Shown in pieces: positions 33,648 through 43,700 of a DNA stretch of 64,000 nt. Within the stretch, counting starts at the first letter, position 1. Every line of letters starts with the position of its first letter. The notes beneath the pieces were generated by a model, which made no database searches, had not been told where the DNA came from, and saw nothing but the letters and a program-made list of their open reading frames with translations. The DNA comes from Bacillus sp. FJAT-27264. Its GTDB lineage: Bacteria > Bacillota > Bacilli > Paenibacillales > Paenibacillaceae. A program made the translations under genes and the position numbers. The stretch lies in contig NZ_MAQW01000029.1 of assembly GCF_001682855.1 (NCBI RefSeq), forward strand, positions 356,487 through 420,486, given 5' to 3'.

Positions 33648-35015
33648 TTATGCAGTGCCAAGTGCGATCTCATCGTCTTCGTTATCCGAATTGAAGGCTT
33701 CACGGTCAAATTCACCTTCCGAATTAGCAACCAGCAAAGCTGTAACGGTAGTTCCTGTCGCATTCACGGCAGTACGTCCCATATCGATGAGAGCTTCTAC
33801 ACCGGCCACGATAGCGATACCTTCAAGCGGCAGGCCTAGCGCAGTTAATACGACTGTAGTAGAGATTACCGCTGGGCCTGGAACTCCAGCTACACCAATA
33901 GAAGAAATAATACTAACTAGTACGAGAACGATGTAGTCTGTTACGGTCAAATCGATACCAAATACTTGAGCCGTGAACACCGCCACAATGGCCGGCCAGA
34001 TGCCGCCGCAGGCGTTGAAGTTCACAGATGCGCCAAGCGGGGCAACAAAGCTCGCAATACGCGGCGAGACATGCAAACGCTTAGTGATGACTTCCAGATT
34101 GACCGGAAGTGTAGCATAGCTGCTGCGCGTGGTGAATGCTACAGCGATGGTCGGATAGATTTTGCGGAAGAACTTAATCGGATTGACCTTGGCTACGAAG
34201 AATACCAGGCCACCGAAGATTAGCACAAAATGGATGATCATGGCTACATAGGAGGTAATAATAACACTTCCGAGTTCCTGCAAGGTCTCCCATCCGTAAC
34301 GTGCCGTAATCGCGGCAATGAGTGCGAACACGCCATATGGCGTTAAGCGGATAATGAATTTGACGACTTGGTGCAGAATCAAGGTCAGGGATTCGATCAG
34401 ATCACGTACAGGCTTGACTGCCTCTGGCTTTTTAGAGCCAATCTTGATAATTGCCACCGCCAGGAAGACTGCGAAGATAAGCAGCGGAACCACTTTACCA
34501 GTCGCCGCCTCATTCACCGGGTTAGAAGGTACGAGGTCGAGAATGACCTGTGAGAAGGTCGGAATCTCACGGGCAGTGAAGTCTGCCGGCACCTCCTGCT
34601 GGATCCCTTGACCGGGATTGAAGAGCAGGGCTACTGTCAGCCCTATAATAGAAGCGATTCCCGTTGTCCCCAGGAACCAGGCAAAGGTCTTGATACCGAC
34701 TTTACGCAGATACTCCAGGTTGGTCAGAGACGCGATGCTGTTCAATACAAGAACGAATACCAGGGGAATAACGAGCATGCGGATCAAACTTACATAAATG
34801 CTACCAAAGGTGCTGATGGCCTTGGTCTCAAACTCCAGCTTTTGAAAAACAATCCCGACTACAAGTCCGATTAACAAACCGATAATGACTCGGGTACCAA
34901 ACCCTACACGCTTGCGTGCCAACAGAAATAAAATTCCGAAGACAACGATGGAAACTACAAATCCGTACCAGTTTGTTTGAATCGCCGAGAGTAGATTATT
35001 GTCTATATTCTTCAT
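33648..35015 (-). CDS. Dicarboxylate/amino acid:cation symporter, TcyP/GltP-like
   Basis: A 455-residue polytopic transporter of the DAACS family with eight transmembrane helices and two re-entrant loops. Landmarks: RVIIGLLIGLVVGIVFQ, IRMLVIPLVF, the serine-rich hairpin TRSSYATLPVN, GASVNFNACGG and DMGRTAVNATG. The overall layout resembles the cystine carrier TcyP as well as glutamate/aspartate carriers, so substrate is open. The ATG at 35015 lies 13 nt after GGGAGGG; an upstream ATG at 35081 would add a poorly conserved segment with no ribosome binding site. It ends at the TTAAG repeat. Confidence 0.88.
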   Translation of the reverse strand: MKNIDNNLLSAIQTNWYGFVVSIVVFGILFLLARKRVGFGTRVIIGLLIGLVVGIVFQKLEFETKAISTFGSIYVSLIRMLVIPLVFVLVLNSIASLTNLEYLRKVGIKTFAWFLGTTGIASIIGLTVALLFNPGQGIQQEVPADFTAREIPTFSQVILDLVPSNPVNEAATGKVVPLLIFAVFLAVAIIKIGSKKPEAVKPVRDLIESLTLILHQVVKFIIRLTPYGVFALIAAITARYGWETLQELGSVIITSYVAMIIHFVLIFGGLVFFVAKVNPIKFFRKIYPTIAVAFTTRSSYATLPVNLEVITKRLHVSPRIASFVAPLGASVNFNACGGIWPAIVAVFTAQVFGIDLTVTDYIVLVLVSIISSIGVAGVPGPAVISTTVVLTALGLPLEGIAIVAGVEALIDMGRTAVNATGTTVTALLVANSEGEFDREAFNSDNEDDEIALGTA

Positions 35016-35242
35016 TCTTTCTAAAACCCTCCCAATACCCCACTTATTTGATATGAATAATGATAAATAATGTATATACAAAACCTATGAATGTCAATGT
35101 AATAATATGTTAATTTCATTTAAATCCCGACAATTTCGATATGATAAATAAATTTGGATTGACAACTGCTTTCGACATTGAATAATATTAAAAACATCAC
35201 ACGATGCATGCAACATTTGCTGGATCATCAAGGATAGAATCA

Positions 35243-35309
35243 ACTGGACAGCCAGAGATTCGAGTTAGAGCGCCTGGGTTTGCGTTCTCTTGAGTCTCTG
35301 GTTTTTTTA
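35243..35309 (+). promoter_or_regulatory. Leader element copy 1 with terminator
   Basis: ACTGGACAGCCAGAGATTC at 35243-35261. CTGG-ACAG-CCAG can form a small hairpin; alternatively CCAGAGATTCGAG (35252-35264) pairs over 13 positions (two G-T) with CTTGAGTCTCTGG (35289-35301), followed by TTTTTTT. The two folds exclude each other, as in a transcription attenuator. No known riboswitch class recognised. Confidence 0.6.
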
Positions 35310-35387
35310 TTGGCGCAAAAGGGAGGGATAGAAGCTTCAGCCGAGCAATCCAGCATGAGCGTACATAACTAGCGGAGAAATGAGTCT

Positions 35388-35446
35388 ACTGGACAGCCAG
35401 AGATTCAGCGGGTGATGTCATTACACCATCTGTCTGGATCTTTTTG
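35388..35446 (+). promoter_or_regulatory. Leader element copy 2 with weaker terminator
   Basis: The same 19-nt block at 35388-35406. Here CCAGA (35397-35401) pairs with TCTGG (35433-35437), with an inner GGTG/CACC stem, followed by ATCTTTTTG. The distal stem differs in sequence from copy 1 although the pairing logic is kept. Confidence 0.55.
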
Positions 35447-35616
35447 TTGTTTCCGCTGGAACCAAGCTTGCAGAAATGAATATTCACGCAACACGCAAGA
35501 CATGTTGTAAAGCCCAGACTGTATCTGCAAAACGCACTACAAATAAGCCCGAAGGCGTCAGGCTTAGCCGCCTTGTCTGCCTGGTCCAGGGCGCAAAGAA
35601 AAGGATGATTACTCTT

Positions 35617-36438
35617 ATGAAAAAGCTCACTATTTCGATCGTTACTGCTGCTGTAGTCTTCTCCGCTTTGACTTATGCCGCCGTATCAGCCAATCAGAAA
35701 ACACCGAAGGCTGCGCCGGCACAGAACAATGCCGCTGCTGCCACCACTACTACTACTACTACTGACACCGCCTCCGCAGGCACTCAGACTGCCGTGCAGA
35801 CTGTAGCTGAGACCGTTCAACCGGCAGCGACTCCTGCGCCAGCTGCAGAAACCGTACAGGCTGAGGCCACTGCCGCGCCTGCCGATCAAGCTGCCGCTGT
35901 GACTACTGCTCAGCAGCCGCAAGCAACAGAAGCTCCTGCGCAAGCCGAAGCCGCACAGGTGAAGACTGCTTCTGCACCAGCTGCAGAAGCTACAACCGTG
36001 AACACCGCCGTTGCCAAAGTAGCTGCGCCGACGCAAACCACTGCTGCACCAGCCGCACAAACGACACCGGCACAGCCGCAAGCAACCACTGTACCTGCAG
36101 CCACAGCAGCGCCCGTGGTCTCCAAGACTACACCGGCAGCTACCCCTGCTCCAGCAGTGAAAGCCGCCCAACCAACGGCAGCGCCAGCACAAGTTCCAGT
36201 TGCCGAAGCTAAAGCCACTGCTGCACCGGAGCCCACAACTGCTCCAGCCAAGAAAATCACCTTCTCTACAACCGAAGTGGTAAAGGCTAAAGCCACTGCT
36301 GCACCAGCCGCAGAACCGGCACAATCCAAAACAAGCGCGCCTGCCCCAGCAGAGCGAGTGCAATCTCCGGCACCGGCCTCTGATCCGGCACCAGCACCTG
36401 CACCCGCTTCGTCATCTGACGAAGAAGTGTGCCCTTGA
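35617..36438 (+). CDS. Secreted Ala/Pro/Thr-rich low-complexity protein with terminal Cys
   Basis: A 273-residue protein from the ATG at 35617 (AAGGATG upstream), starting MKKLTISIVTAAVVFSALTYA, a clear signal peptide. The mature part is almost entirely Ala, Pro, Thr, Gln, Val and Glu with irregular repeats such as AEATAAPA and KATAAPEPTTAP, so it should be an extended disordered rod, possibly wall-spanning. It has no catalytic domain. The only cysteine is the penultimate residue (DEEVCP). The gene precedes the SLH protein with thioredoxin-like domains by 79 nt, probably in one transcript. Function unknown; surface spacer or cross-linked stalk is inference. Confidence 0.75.
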   Translation: MKKLTISIVTAAVVFSALTYAAVSANQKTPKAAPAQNNAAAATTTTTTTDTASAGTQTAVQTVAETVQPAATPAPAAETVQAEATAAPADQAAAVTTAQQPQATEAPAQAEAAQVKTASAPAAEATTVNTAVAKVAAPTQTTAAPAAQTTPAQPQATTVPAATAAPVVSKTTPAATPAPAVKAAQPTAAPAQVPVAEAKATAAPEPTTAPAKKITFSTTEVVKAKATAAPAAEPAQSKTSAPAPAERVQSPAPASDPAPAPAPASSSDEEVCP

Positions 36439-36517
36439 TTTCGTGCATCATTGCCGCTGAGCTAAGACCCAGCCAACTATATTTTCAGAAAACGACAGAA
36501 ATCGAGGTGCAAAATCA

Positions 36518-39500
36518 ATGAGTATCAAGTTCAAGCCAAAAAAAATCGTGAGTCTGCTGCTGGCAGCCTCCCTGCTGGTCCTGCCTCTTCAGGCAGGCCG
36601 GGCAGCGGCTGCTGAAACTAACGTTTCCGCAGCTACTCCTCTATCTACTTTTGATTATTTCAACAAGGTGTATCCGAAATTGAATGACCCTAACCATGTC
36701 TTTAAAACTGCAACTTACGAGGACATCGTGCACTTATTTGAAACCCAAGGGACGTATGCCGTTCTGGTAGGTGGTGCATGGGATGAGAACACACAAGCAG
36801 ATATCGGCTTTATTAATGAAGTTGCCAAGGATTACGGCATTTCTACCATTTATAATTTTGATACCAAGCTGGATGGCGATACACTGCAAATCGCAGATAC
36901 CAATAACAAGTTCGCGTACAAATACGTAGACCTGGTTAACAAGTACCTGACGAACCTGAATATTTACGACAAGAACGATCCGGCGCACAACGTGAGCTAC
37001 ACAGCCAAAGACGGCAGCACGGTCACGGCTAACAAAATCGAAGCACCTTTCCTGCTGGTCTACAACAAAGACAACAAGGATGCCCAAGGCAACAGTGCTC
37101 CTATTGTCTCTTACCTTAAAGACAGCAAATCCTGGTCACAGTTCCTGACGAACGGAACCATCGATCAAACCAAGGTCGATGCCTATAAAGCGGTCGTTCG
37201 ATCTGTATTCTCCAAAGCCGCGAAATACGACACGATCAATGAATCGGAGTATATCAAAGCCGCATTTAACAAGAACTATGAAGGGGAGAACCCCGGCAAA
37301 CCAACGATCTTCACCTCAGATGACGGTGATCTCGTCTATGAACATGTTACCTATCATCAATTAAAAGAAATCTTGTCCAGCGACGGCAACTATGCCATCC
37401 TGTTCGGGGGCTCCTGGTGCCCTAATACCCAAGCGGTTATCAAATACATTAATGAACAAGCCAAGAAGAAGAACATCAATAAAATATACCTGTGGGATAC
37501 GAAGCTCGATTCCGGTGTGACAGTAGGTCTACCGAACAACAATAGCGGAAATTCCGCCAAAGATGGAAACCCACACACCAATGATGAGCTGCAGGTCCGG
37601 ACTACGGATCATCCGTATGCCAAGCTGTATGTAGACCTAGTCAAAGAATATTTGACCAACATCAAGACACAAAACAACACAGCTGAAAAACCTACCACAA
37701 TCAGTTATTTGGATCAAAACAATACCCGAATTTTCGGAGATCGTCTGCAAGTTCCTTATCTCTTCACCTATAACAAAACCAATAAGGATGACAGCGGGCA
37801 ACCAGCACCCATTCTGGGACACATCGAATTGATGTACTCCTGGACAAATATCCAGCCCGACTTTGTCAGCAACGGTTACGCTGATGGTGCAAGATACAAT
37901 TTCTACCTGAATGCACTTGATAAGCTTTTCTCCAGACTGGAAGCCACTCCAACTGAACTAACAGCGGTAGCGCCAACCTCCGCCACCACGAGCGACGGAC
38001 AGATTACTGGCGTTCTGAACAAATCGCTGGAGTACAAACGTTCCGATGAGACCGGCTACAAACCAGTATCCGGCGAAGCCATCACCGGGCTGGCACCTGG
38101 TACTTATCAGGTAAGATATGCCGCCAAACCGGGTTATCAAGGTCCAACTGTTGCAGCAGGAGCAACTGCAATTCCGTATAAACCCGGTCAAGCCATCGAA
38201 ATCATTGTTCCGGTCTTTACACACCAGCAAGCAGCACCGACTGGACTCATCGGCGTGGCTCCTACAACACCTGCCAACGATGATGGGCAGATTGCAGGAA
38301 CCAATGCAGCACTGGAATACAAACCAGCCGCTGCTGCTGATTACATTCCAGTGAACGGGGAAGCCATCACAGGACTCGTGCCGGGCTTCTACGAAGTCCG
38401 CTATGCTGCCAAGGAAGGCTACAGCGCCAGCCCTGTAACCCGCGTTGAGGTCCCTGCGTACGGCGAGCAGGCCGCACCGACCGGACTCGCAGGTATTGCT
38501 CCTACTACGCCTGCCAATAATGACGGACGTATCACCGGCACTACACCTGCATTGGAATACAAACTGGCGGGTGTAACCGATTATGTCTATGCTACAGATG
38601 TCGAAATCACAGGACTTGTACCTGGTACTTATACCGTCAGATATGCAGCTAAGGAAGGCTTCAAAGCAGGCAGAGCAGCCGATGTAATCGTGCCAGCCTA
38701 TGCCGCAGAGCAAGCTGCGCCAACCGGTCTCACCGGTATCGCCCCTACTTCATCTGCCAATAATGACGGACGTATTACCGGTACAACGCCGGCACTGGAA
38801 TATAAACTATCTACTGTTACCAATTATGTATACGCCACAGATGTCGAAATTACAGGACTTGTGCCTGGTACTTATAATCTGCGATATGCTGCCAAAGAAG
38901 GCTTCAAAGAAAGCTCTGTAACTGATGTAGTCGTACCGGAGTATAAAGCACCTACTGGTGGCGGAGATACCGGTCCATCAACCGGCAGTAACTCACCGGC
39001 ACCGACTCCAGTTAGCAGCCCGGCACCTACTGCCAGCGCGGCACCAGTTACTAGTGCTCAAGGAAATACAATCATCGCTTCTACAACAGCGGTTGCTACT
39101 ACCGATGAATCTACAGGTGTTACCACAGCTTCCATCACAGCAGCTGCCGTAACAGAACTTGTAGAGAGTGCTAAAAAAGCAGAAGCCGACGGAAAATCAG
39201 CACTGTTGGAAATCAAAGTTGAAACCACTGCTAAAACTCAAACCGCTGAGCTAACCATTCCAAGAAGCGCATTCAACGCAGTTGCTTCTGGCACAAAAGC
39301 TCAGGTTAAAATCAACTATGCCAACGTGGGAACAATCACCTTGGATGCCAAAGCAATCGCTAATATCAGCGGAGCTAAAGATGAGGGCGATATCCACATT
39401 CGGATCGCTAAGGTTTCACTCACCGACGAAGGTAAAGAAGTCCTTGGTGACAGACCTGTCTACGATCTGACTGTCAAAGCAGGAGACCTTACTGTTTCTA

Positions 39501-40234
39501 GCTTTGGCGGAGGCAAAGCGCAGATCAGCGTTCCTTACAAGCTGCAAGCCGGCGAAGAGCCGAATTCCATCATCATCTACCATATTAATGAATCGGGAAG
39601 TCTCGACAATGTACGCGGCAAATACGCTGCGGGAACGGTGGATTTTGTCACTACCCACTTCTCCCAATACATCGTTGCTTATAACAAAGTCGACTTCGCC
39701 GATGTTGCAGCAACTGCATGGTACAACGATGCCGTTAGCTTCCTGGCTGCCCGGAGCATCACGTCCGGAACAGACGACAGCCACTACAGCCCTAACGCCT
39801 CGGTTACCCGCGGACAGTTCACTGTTCTGCTGCTGAAGGCCTATGGCATTGATGCCGACGAGAATGCTGCTGATAACTTCACTGACGCCGGAAACACGTA
39901 TTACACCGGCTATCTGGCTGCTGCTAAACGCCTGGGGATTACCACCGGCGTTGGCGAGAATCAATTCAAGCCTGACAGCAAAATCACACGCCAGGAGTTA
40001 TTCACGCTACTGTACCGTTCTCTGGACGTCTTGGGAGAGCTTCCAGCTTCTAAGAATGGCCCTGCTCTGTCCAGCTACAGCGACGCTGGCCAAATCGCAG
40101 ACTATGCTAGGGAAGCCCTACAGGCTCTTACTGCCTCTGGAGTTATTGCAGGAAACAATGGCAAGCTCAACCCTGCCAGCGTATCTACTAGAGCAGAAGT
40201 AGCACAGGTACTGTTTAATCTCCTTTCCAAGTAA
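36518..40234 (+). CDS. S-layer-type protein with duplicated thioredoxin-like domains, four repeats and SLH anchor
   Basis: Secreted 1238-residue wall protein. Signal peptide 1-33; two homologous units of about 200 residues (about 40-250 and 265-475) with a thioredoxin-like look: YAVLVGGAWDENTQADIGFIN in the first and YAILFGGSWCPNTQAVIKYIN in the second, which alone keeps a cysteine (Cys301, WCPN). Then four about 80-residue repeats (about 478-809) with GL.G.APT..AN.DG.I.G and ITGLVPGTY.VRYAAKEG, a Pro/Thr linker, a beta-rich domain (about 850-1055) and three SLH repeats (about 1057-1238). Cys301 is the only cysteine in the protein. GAGGTG precedes the ATG. Confidence 0.88.
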   Translation: MSIKFKPKKIVSLLLAASLLVLPLQAGRAAAAETNVSAATPLSTFDYFNKVYPKLNDPNHVFKTATYEDIVHLFETQGTYAVLVGGAWDENTQADIGFINEVAKDYGISTIYNFDTKLDGDTLQIADTNNKFAYKYVDLVNKYLTNLNIYDKNDPAHNVSYTAKDGSTVTANKIEAPFLLVYNKDNKDAQGNSAPIVSYLKDSKSWSQFLTNGTIDQTKVDAYKAVVRSVFSKAAKYDTINESEYIKAAFNKNYEGENPGKPTIFTSDDGDLVYEHVTYHQLKEILSSDGNYAILFGGSWCPNTQAVIKYINEQAKKKNINKIYLWDTKLDSGVTVGLPNNNSGNSAKDGNPHTNDELQVRTTDHPYAKLYVDLVKEYLTNIKTQNNTAEKPTTISYLDQNNTRIFGDRLQVPYLFTYNKTNKDDSGQPAPILGHIELMYSWTNIQPDFVSNGYADGARYNFYLNALDKLFSRLEATPTELTAVAPTSATTSDGQITGVLNKSLEYKRSDETGYKPVSGEAITGLAPGTYQVRYAAKPGYQGPTVAAGATAIPYKPGQAIEIIVPVFTHQQAAPTGLIGVAPTTPANDDGQIAGTNAALEYKPAAAADYIPVNGEAITGLVPGFYEVRYAAKEGYSASPVTRVEVPAYGEQAAPTGLAGIAPTTPANNDGRITGTTPALEYKLAGVTDYVYATDVEITGLVPGTYTVRYAAKEGFKAGRAADVIVPAYAAEQAAPTGLTGIAPTSSANNDGRITGTTPALEYKLSTVTNYVYATDVEITGLVPGTYNLRYAAKEGFKESSVTDVVVPEYKAPTGGGDTGPSTGSNSPAPTPVSSPAPTASAAPVTSAQGNTIIASTTAVATTDESTGVTTASITAAAVTELVESAKKAEADGKSALLEIKVETTAKTQTAELTIPRSAFNAVASGTKAQVKINYANVGTITLDAKAIANISGAKDEGDIHIRIAKVSLTDEGKEVLGDRPVYDLTVKAGDLTVSSFGGGKAQISVPYKLQAGEEPNSIIIYHINESGSLDNVRGKYAAGTVDFVTTHFSQYIVAYNKVDFADVAATAWYNDAVSFLAARSITSGTDDSHYSPNASVTRGQFTVLLLKAYGIDADENAADNFTDAGNTYYTGYLAAAKRLGITTGVGENQFKPDSKITRQELFTLLYRSLDVLGELPASKNGPALSSYSDAGQIADYAREALQALTASGVIAGNNGKLNPASVSTRAEVAQVLFNLLSK
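37949..38946 (+). repeat. Four tandem about 240-bp coding repeats
   Basis: Units begin near 37949, 38233, 38473 and 38714. Units 3 and 4 are most alike (YVYATDVEITGLVPGTY in both) and unit 1 most diverged and longer, which suggests recent duplication of the distal units. Confidence 0.85.
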
Positions 40235-40261
40235 TGCCCACCCCGCATTACATCTTCTAAA

Positions 40262-40303
40262 AAAGCCTCCGGACCCCTTTTCATAGGGATTCGGAGGCTT
40301 CTT
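40262..40303. terminator. Terminator after the SLH/thioredoxin-like gene
   Basis: AAGCCTCCG/CGGAGGCTT with an inner CCC/GGG, A-run on the left and TCTTC on the right. Confidence 0.85.
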
Positions 40304-40761
40304 CATTTCACTATGAAATCCTGCCTATTTCCACCTTACAATTTGTAAAAATTATGCTCCCCGGTGGCACAATTTATGTCTTATGATGTGTTTTAAAAGC
40401 TTATTTTTTACTAAAAATTAGGTCATTTGTCGGAGGTGTGAACCTTATTCCCTATTAGAAGGGTATGTATTAACATGACACCATTTGTTAACAGAAATCC
40501 CTTTAACAGAGCCATTTTGGATATTTTTTGCCCATCATAATCTTTATATTCCAATTTAAGGGTTGAAAATCTATTAAAATATTTTTTATTTTCATATAGA
40601 TTTTACATTTTACCAGTGGTAAAATCTTCTTAACATTTTTTCCTACTAGCTTGGGTGGAATTAATTTTTGAATTCATAGGAAAGGAGAGTTTTGCCGCGA
40701 TTTCGCCGAGAAGACGGAAAAGGTTTATTTTGAAAAAAATTATATGACGGAGGGGATTTTT
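40304..40761 (+). other. Long AT-rich upstream region of the subtilase gene
   Basis: About 460 bp, strongly AT-rich, with no ORF of note. It contains a perfect 19-bp palindrome (40607-40625) and a purine-rich segment before the start. No promoter could be assigned with certainty. Confidence 0.6.
40607..40625. promoter_or_regulatory. Operator-like palindrome upstream of subtilase gene
   Basis: ATTTTACCA, G, TGGTAAAAT: perfect 9-bp arms about 137-155 bp before the start codon. Candidate binding site for an unidentified dimeric regulator, or a 5' UTR hairpin. Confidence 0.6.
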
Positions 40762-43700
40762 TTGGATTGGGGCAAATTATCTCGTAAACTATCACTGCTG
40801 GCACTTGCCGCGGGAGTAACGATCAGTACGGTTCCCGGAGGGGTTTCCGCAGCAGGAGCAGTGCAGCCTAATATTGACCAAAGCACATTGCCATTGGTGC
40901 AAAGTTCTCAGAAAACATTCATCTCGCCTCAGATCAATACAAAATCCACAGATGATATTCGCGTCATTGTCCAACTGAGCGGACAGCCGGCAGCCGTCGG
41001 CAAATATGCAGCAAAGCAAGGCATCTCCTCACTAGCCTCCACAGCCACCGAAGCTGCTGTAGATAGCCAGCAAACTGACGTCCTCAAGAAAGCGTCCAAT
41101 GCTGGACTGGACCTTGAAGTCAATTACAAGTACAACACGGTACTGAACGGTTTTGAGATCACAATTCCTGCGAATGAAATTCCTGAGCTGGCTAAAATCC
41201 CAGGCGTCATTTCTATCCATAAGAACAGCACTTGGTATGCCGTTCCAGTGGAAGGAGACACTTCGGCAGCCGCTGCAGAGGCAACAACACCGCAAAATGA
41301 CAACGAGCCGTTAAAACAAATCCATGCCGATTGGGCTTGGGCTAAAGGATTCACTGGTAAAGGCCTTAAGGTAGGTGTCATTGATACAGGCGTAGATTAT
41401 ACCCACCCTGACATCAAAGATGCATATAAAGGCGGTTATGATTCTTTTTCCAATGATAATGATCCCTACGAAGAGGTCCCTCTTACTAAAGAGAATGATC
41501 CATATCACGTAGGCTATGAAGGCACATATCACGGCACACACGTTGCCGGAACAATCATTGGACAATTCGCTAACAAGAGCGGTGAAATTGCGCAAAAAGG
41601 TGTAGCCCCAGGTGCAGAGCTTTATGCTTACAAAGTGCTAGGACGCAACTTGGAGAAACCTAGTACGTCCTCTGGTTCTTCTGCACAGGTTATCGATGGT
41701 ATCGAACGTGCAGTAAAGGATCACATGGATGTTATCAACCTTTCGCTTGGTTCCGATGAGGAAAAAGACGTGAATTCCCCGGATGCCATTGCGATTAACA
41801 ACGCTGTGCTTTCAGGCGTTACAGCGGTAATTGCCAACGGTAATGCAGGTCCTGGTGAATATACCCTAGGGTCTCCTGCCACTTCCCAGTTGGGCATTTC
41901 GGTCGGAGCGGTGACCAGCCCAAGCAAACAATTCTCCGGTAAATTCCAAGTTGAGTTGGACCGTAACACGGTGTCGACTGTAACCTACGAGACTTACGGG
42001 GATGTTAACTTCAACTTGATGGCCTGGGGACTAGGCAAAGAAAACTTTGCTAGTATCATCGGCACCAAACCAGTGAATGTAGTATACGCAGGGCTTGGTG
42101 GCAAAGCAGATTTTGAGAATATTCAAAATGTTGAAGGCAGCATTGTACTGGTCTCCCGTGGACTATATGCCTTCACTGAGAAAATCGCCAACGCAAAGGA
42201 ACATGGCGCAAAAGCTATCGTTATCTTCAACGGTAATGCCAAACAAGTAGGCGATGAGAGTATAGTAGATCTGAGTCCAAGTATCCCTAATCGGGATGGT
42301 TTCATTAACTCCGGTCTGGGAGACGGGTTCGACAACATCCCTACTCTGGATATCAAGGGATCCGAGGGTAGAGCCTTGGCTAGAACTCTGGCAGCTAACC
42401 CGGGAAGCAGTTTCCGCTTCACCTTTGACGCCAACTACAATCCTCAGCTAAGCAAAGGGGACGCATTGGCCAGCTTTACTTCCTTTGGCCCGAACGTTGA
42501 TGACAATCTGAGCATCAAGCCAGACTTCACAGCACCAGGCGTAGGCATTCTGTCTACTTGGCCAGCTTACGGTAAAGGTAAAGACAATGTCTCCTACGAA
42601 AAAGCTTACAACCGAATCAGCGGCACAAGCATGGCAACCCCACACGTTGCCGGTCTAGCACTACTGATCAAGCAAGCTCACCCAACATGGTCGCCATTTG
42701 ATATTCGTGCAGCTTTGGCAAATACAGCTGAACCAAATGAGGAGTACAGCGTTTATGAGCAAGGCGCAGGACGTGTAAATGTTGAGAATGCCATTTCCAC
42801 ACCAGCCCTGGTACAGGCTCTTGAACCAATCACTATTCTTGACAAGAACTACAAACCACAAAATGTAATTAATTATAATTCCTCGGCAGCCTATGGCGTA
42901 ATTCAGCCAGGAACATCTGCAATCAAAAACGTGCAGCTCAAAAATACGAGCAAGGATGCTGTAAGCTATTCTACTTCTGTTGAGTGGCACTTTGAAGATC
43001 CTCAAGGGATCACAGTGACACCTAGCATTTCAACTGTTAGTGCCGACGGAGGAAAAGTAACACCGTTCAGTCTAAACCTGAATGTAGGCAACAATGTAAA
43101 AGAAGGTTTTTATGAAGGACAGCTGAATCTAGCCGCTCCTGGCGTACCAACATTGCACCTGCCGTTCAGCGTGTATGTAGGTAAAGAGCTACCAGAAAAC
43201 CCATTTGGCATTCAAGAAATCAAATTATCTAATGCACTTGTTTATCCGAACAGAAACTACCAAAGCTCTACAGATCTTACTTTTAGACTGTCCGCAGAGG
43301 ACAGCAACTACTATGAGGTCAATATTGTTAATCTTGAAGATCAAACTATCGGATATGTTGACACACAGTTTAATGCGAAGAAATTATTTGCACTAGGTCA
43401 GTATTCAGTCAAAGGTATCAATGGCTCCTATCATCCTGTAGATGCAAATGGCAAAAAGATTGTAGATGCTAGTGGCAAGCCAGTCACCGAGCACCTGAAA
43501 GATGGCGTCTATAAAATTTATATCTACGCCTCCCAAATAAATGCACCAGGTGAAACGCTAGAGTCTGTATCTGGAAATGATATTGAGTACAAAGGATATT
43601 CTTCCTTCCGTGTGGACAACTCTTATGATAGCAACTCTGGCGGTAACACTGGCGGCGGTGGAGGCGGCCCAGTTGCCACACCAGCACCATCCGCAGCTCC

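Larger units (their letters stand above)
35082..35616. other. Intergenic region with twin leader elements
   Basis: About 530 bp between divergent genes. The left third is AT-rich and should hold the symporter promoter. The rest contains two elements sharing the block ACTGGACAGCCAGAGATTC, each followed by a terminator-like stem, upstream of the Pro/Ala-rich protein gene. An in-frame ATG at 35476 lacks a ribosome binding site, and the signal peptide starts only at 35617. Confidence 0.6.

Noticed and set aside
35243-35406. Twin 19-nt block as a minimal CRISPR array
   Set aside because: Only two copies, with about 126 bp between them, no cas genes, and each copy forms part of a terminator-like stem.
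35476-35616. N-terminal extension of the Pro/Ala-rich protein from the ATG at 35476
   Set aside because: No ribosome binding site, basic cysteine-containing segment, and the signal peptide begins at the Met encoded at 35617.
35686-36363. 225-codon antisense frame rich in Cys, Ser and Gly opposite the Pro/Ala-rich protein
   Set aside because: Direct consequence of GCN/CCN/ACN-rich sense codons; no ribosome binding site.
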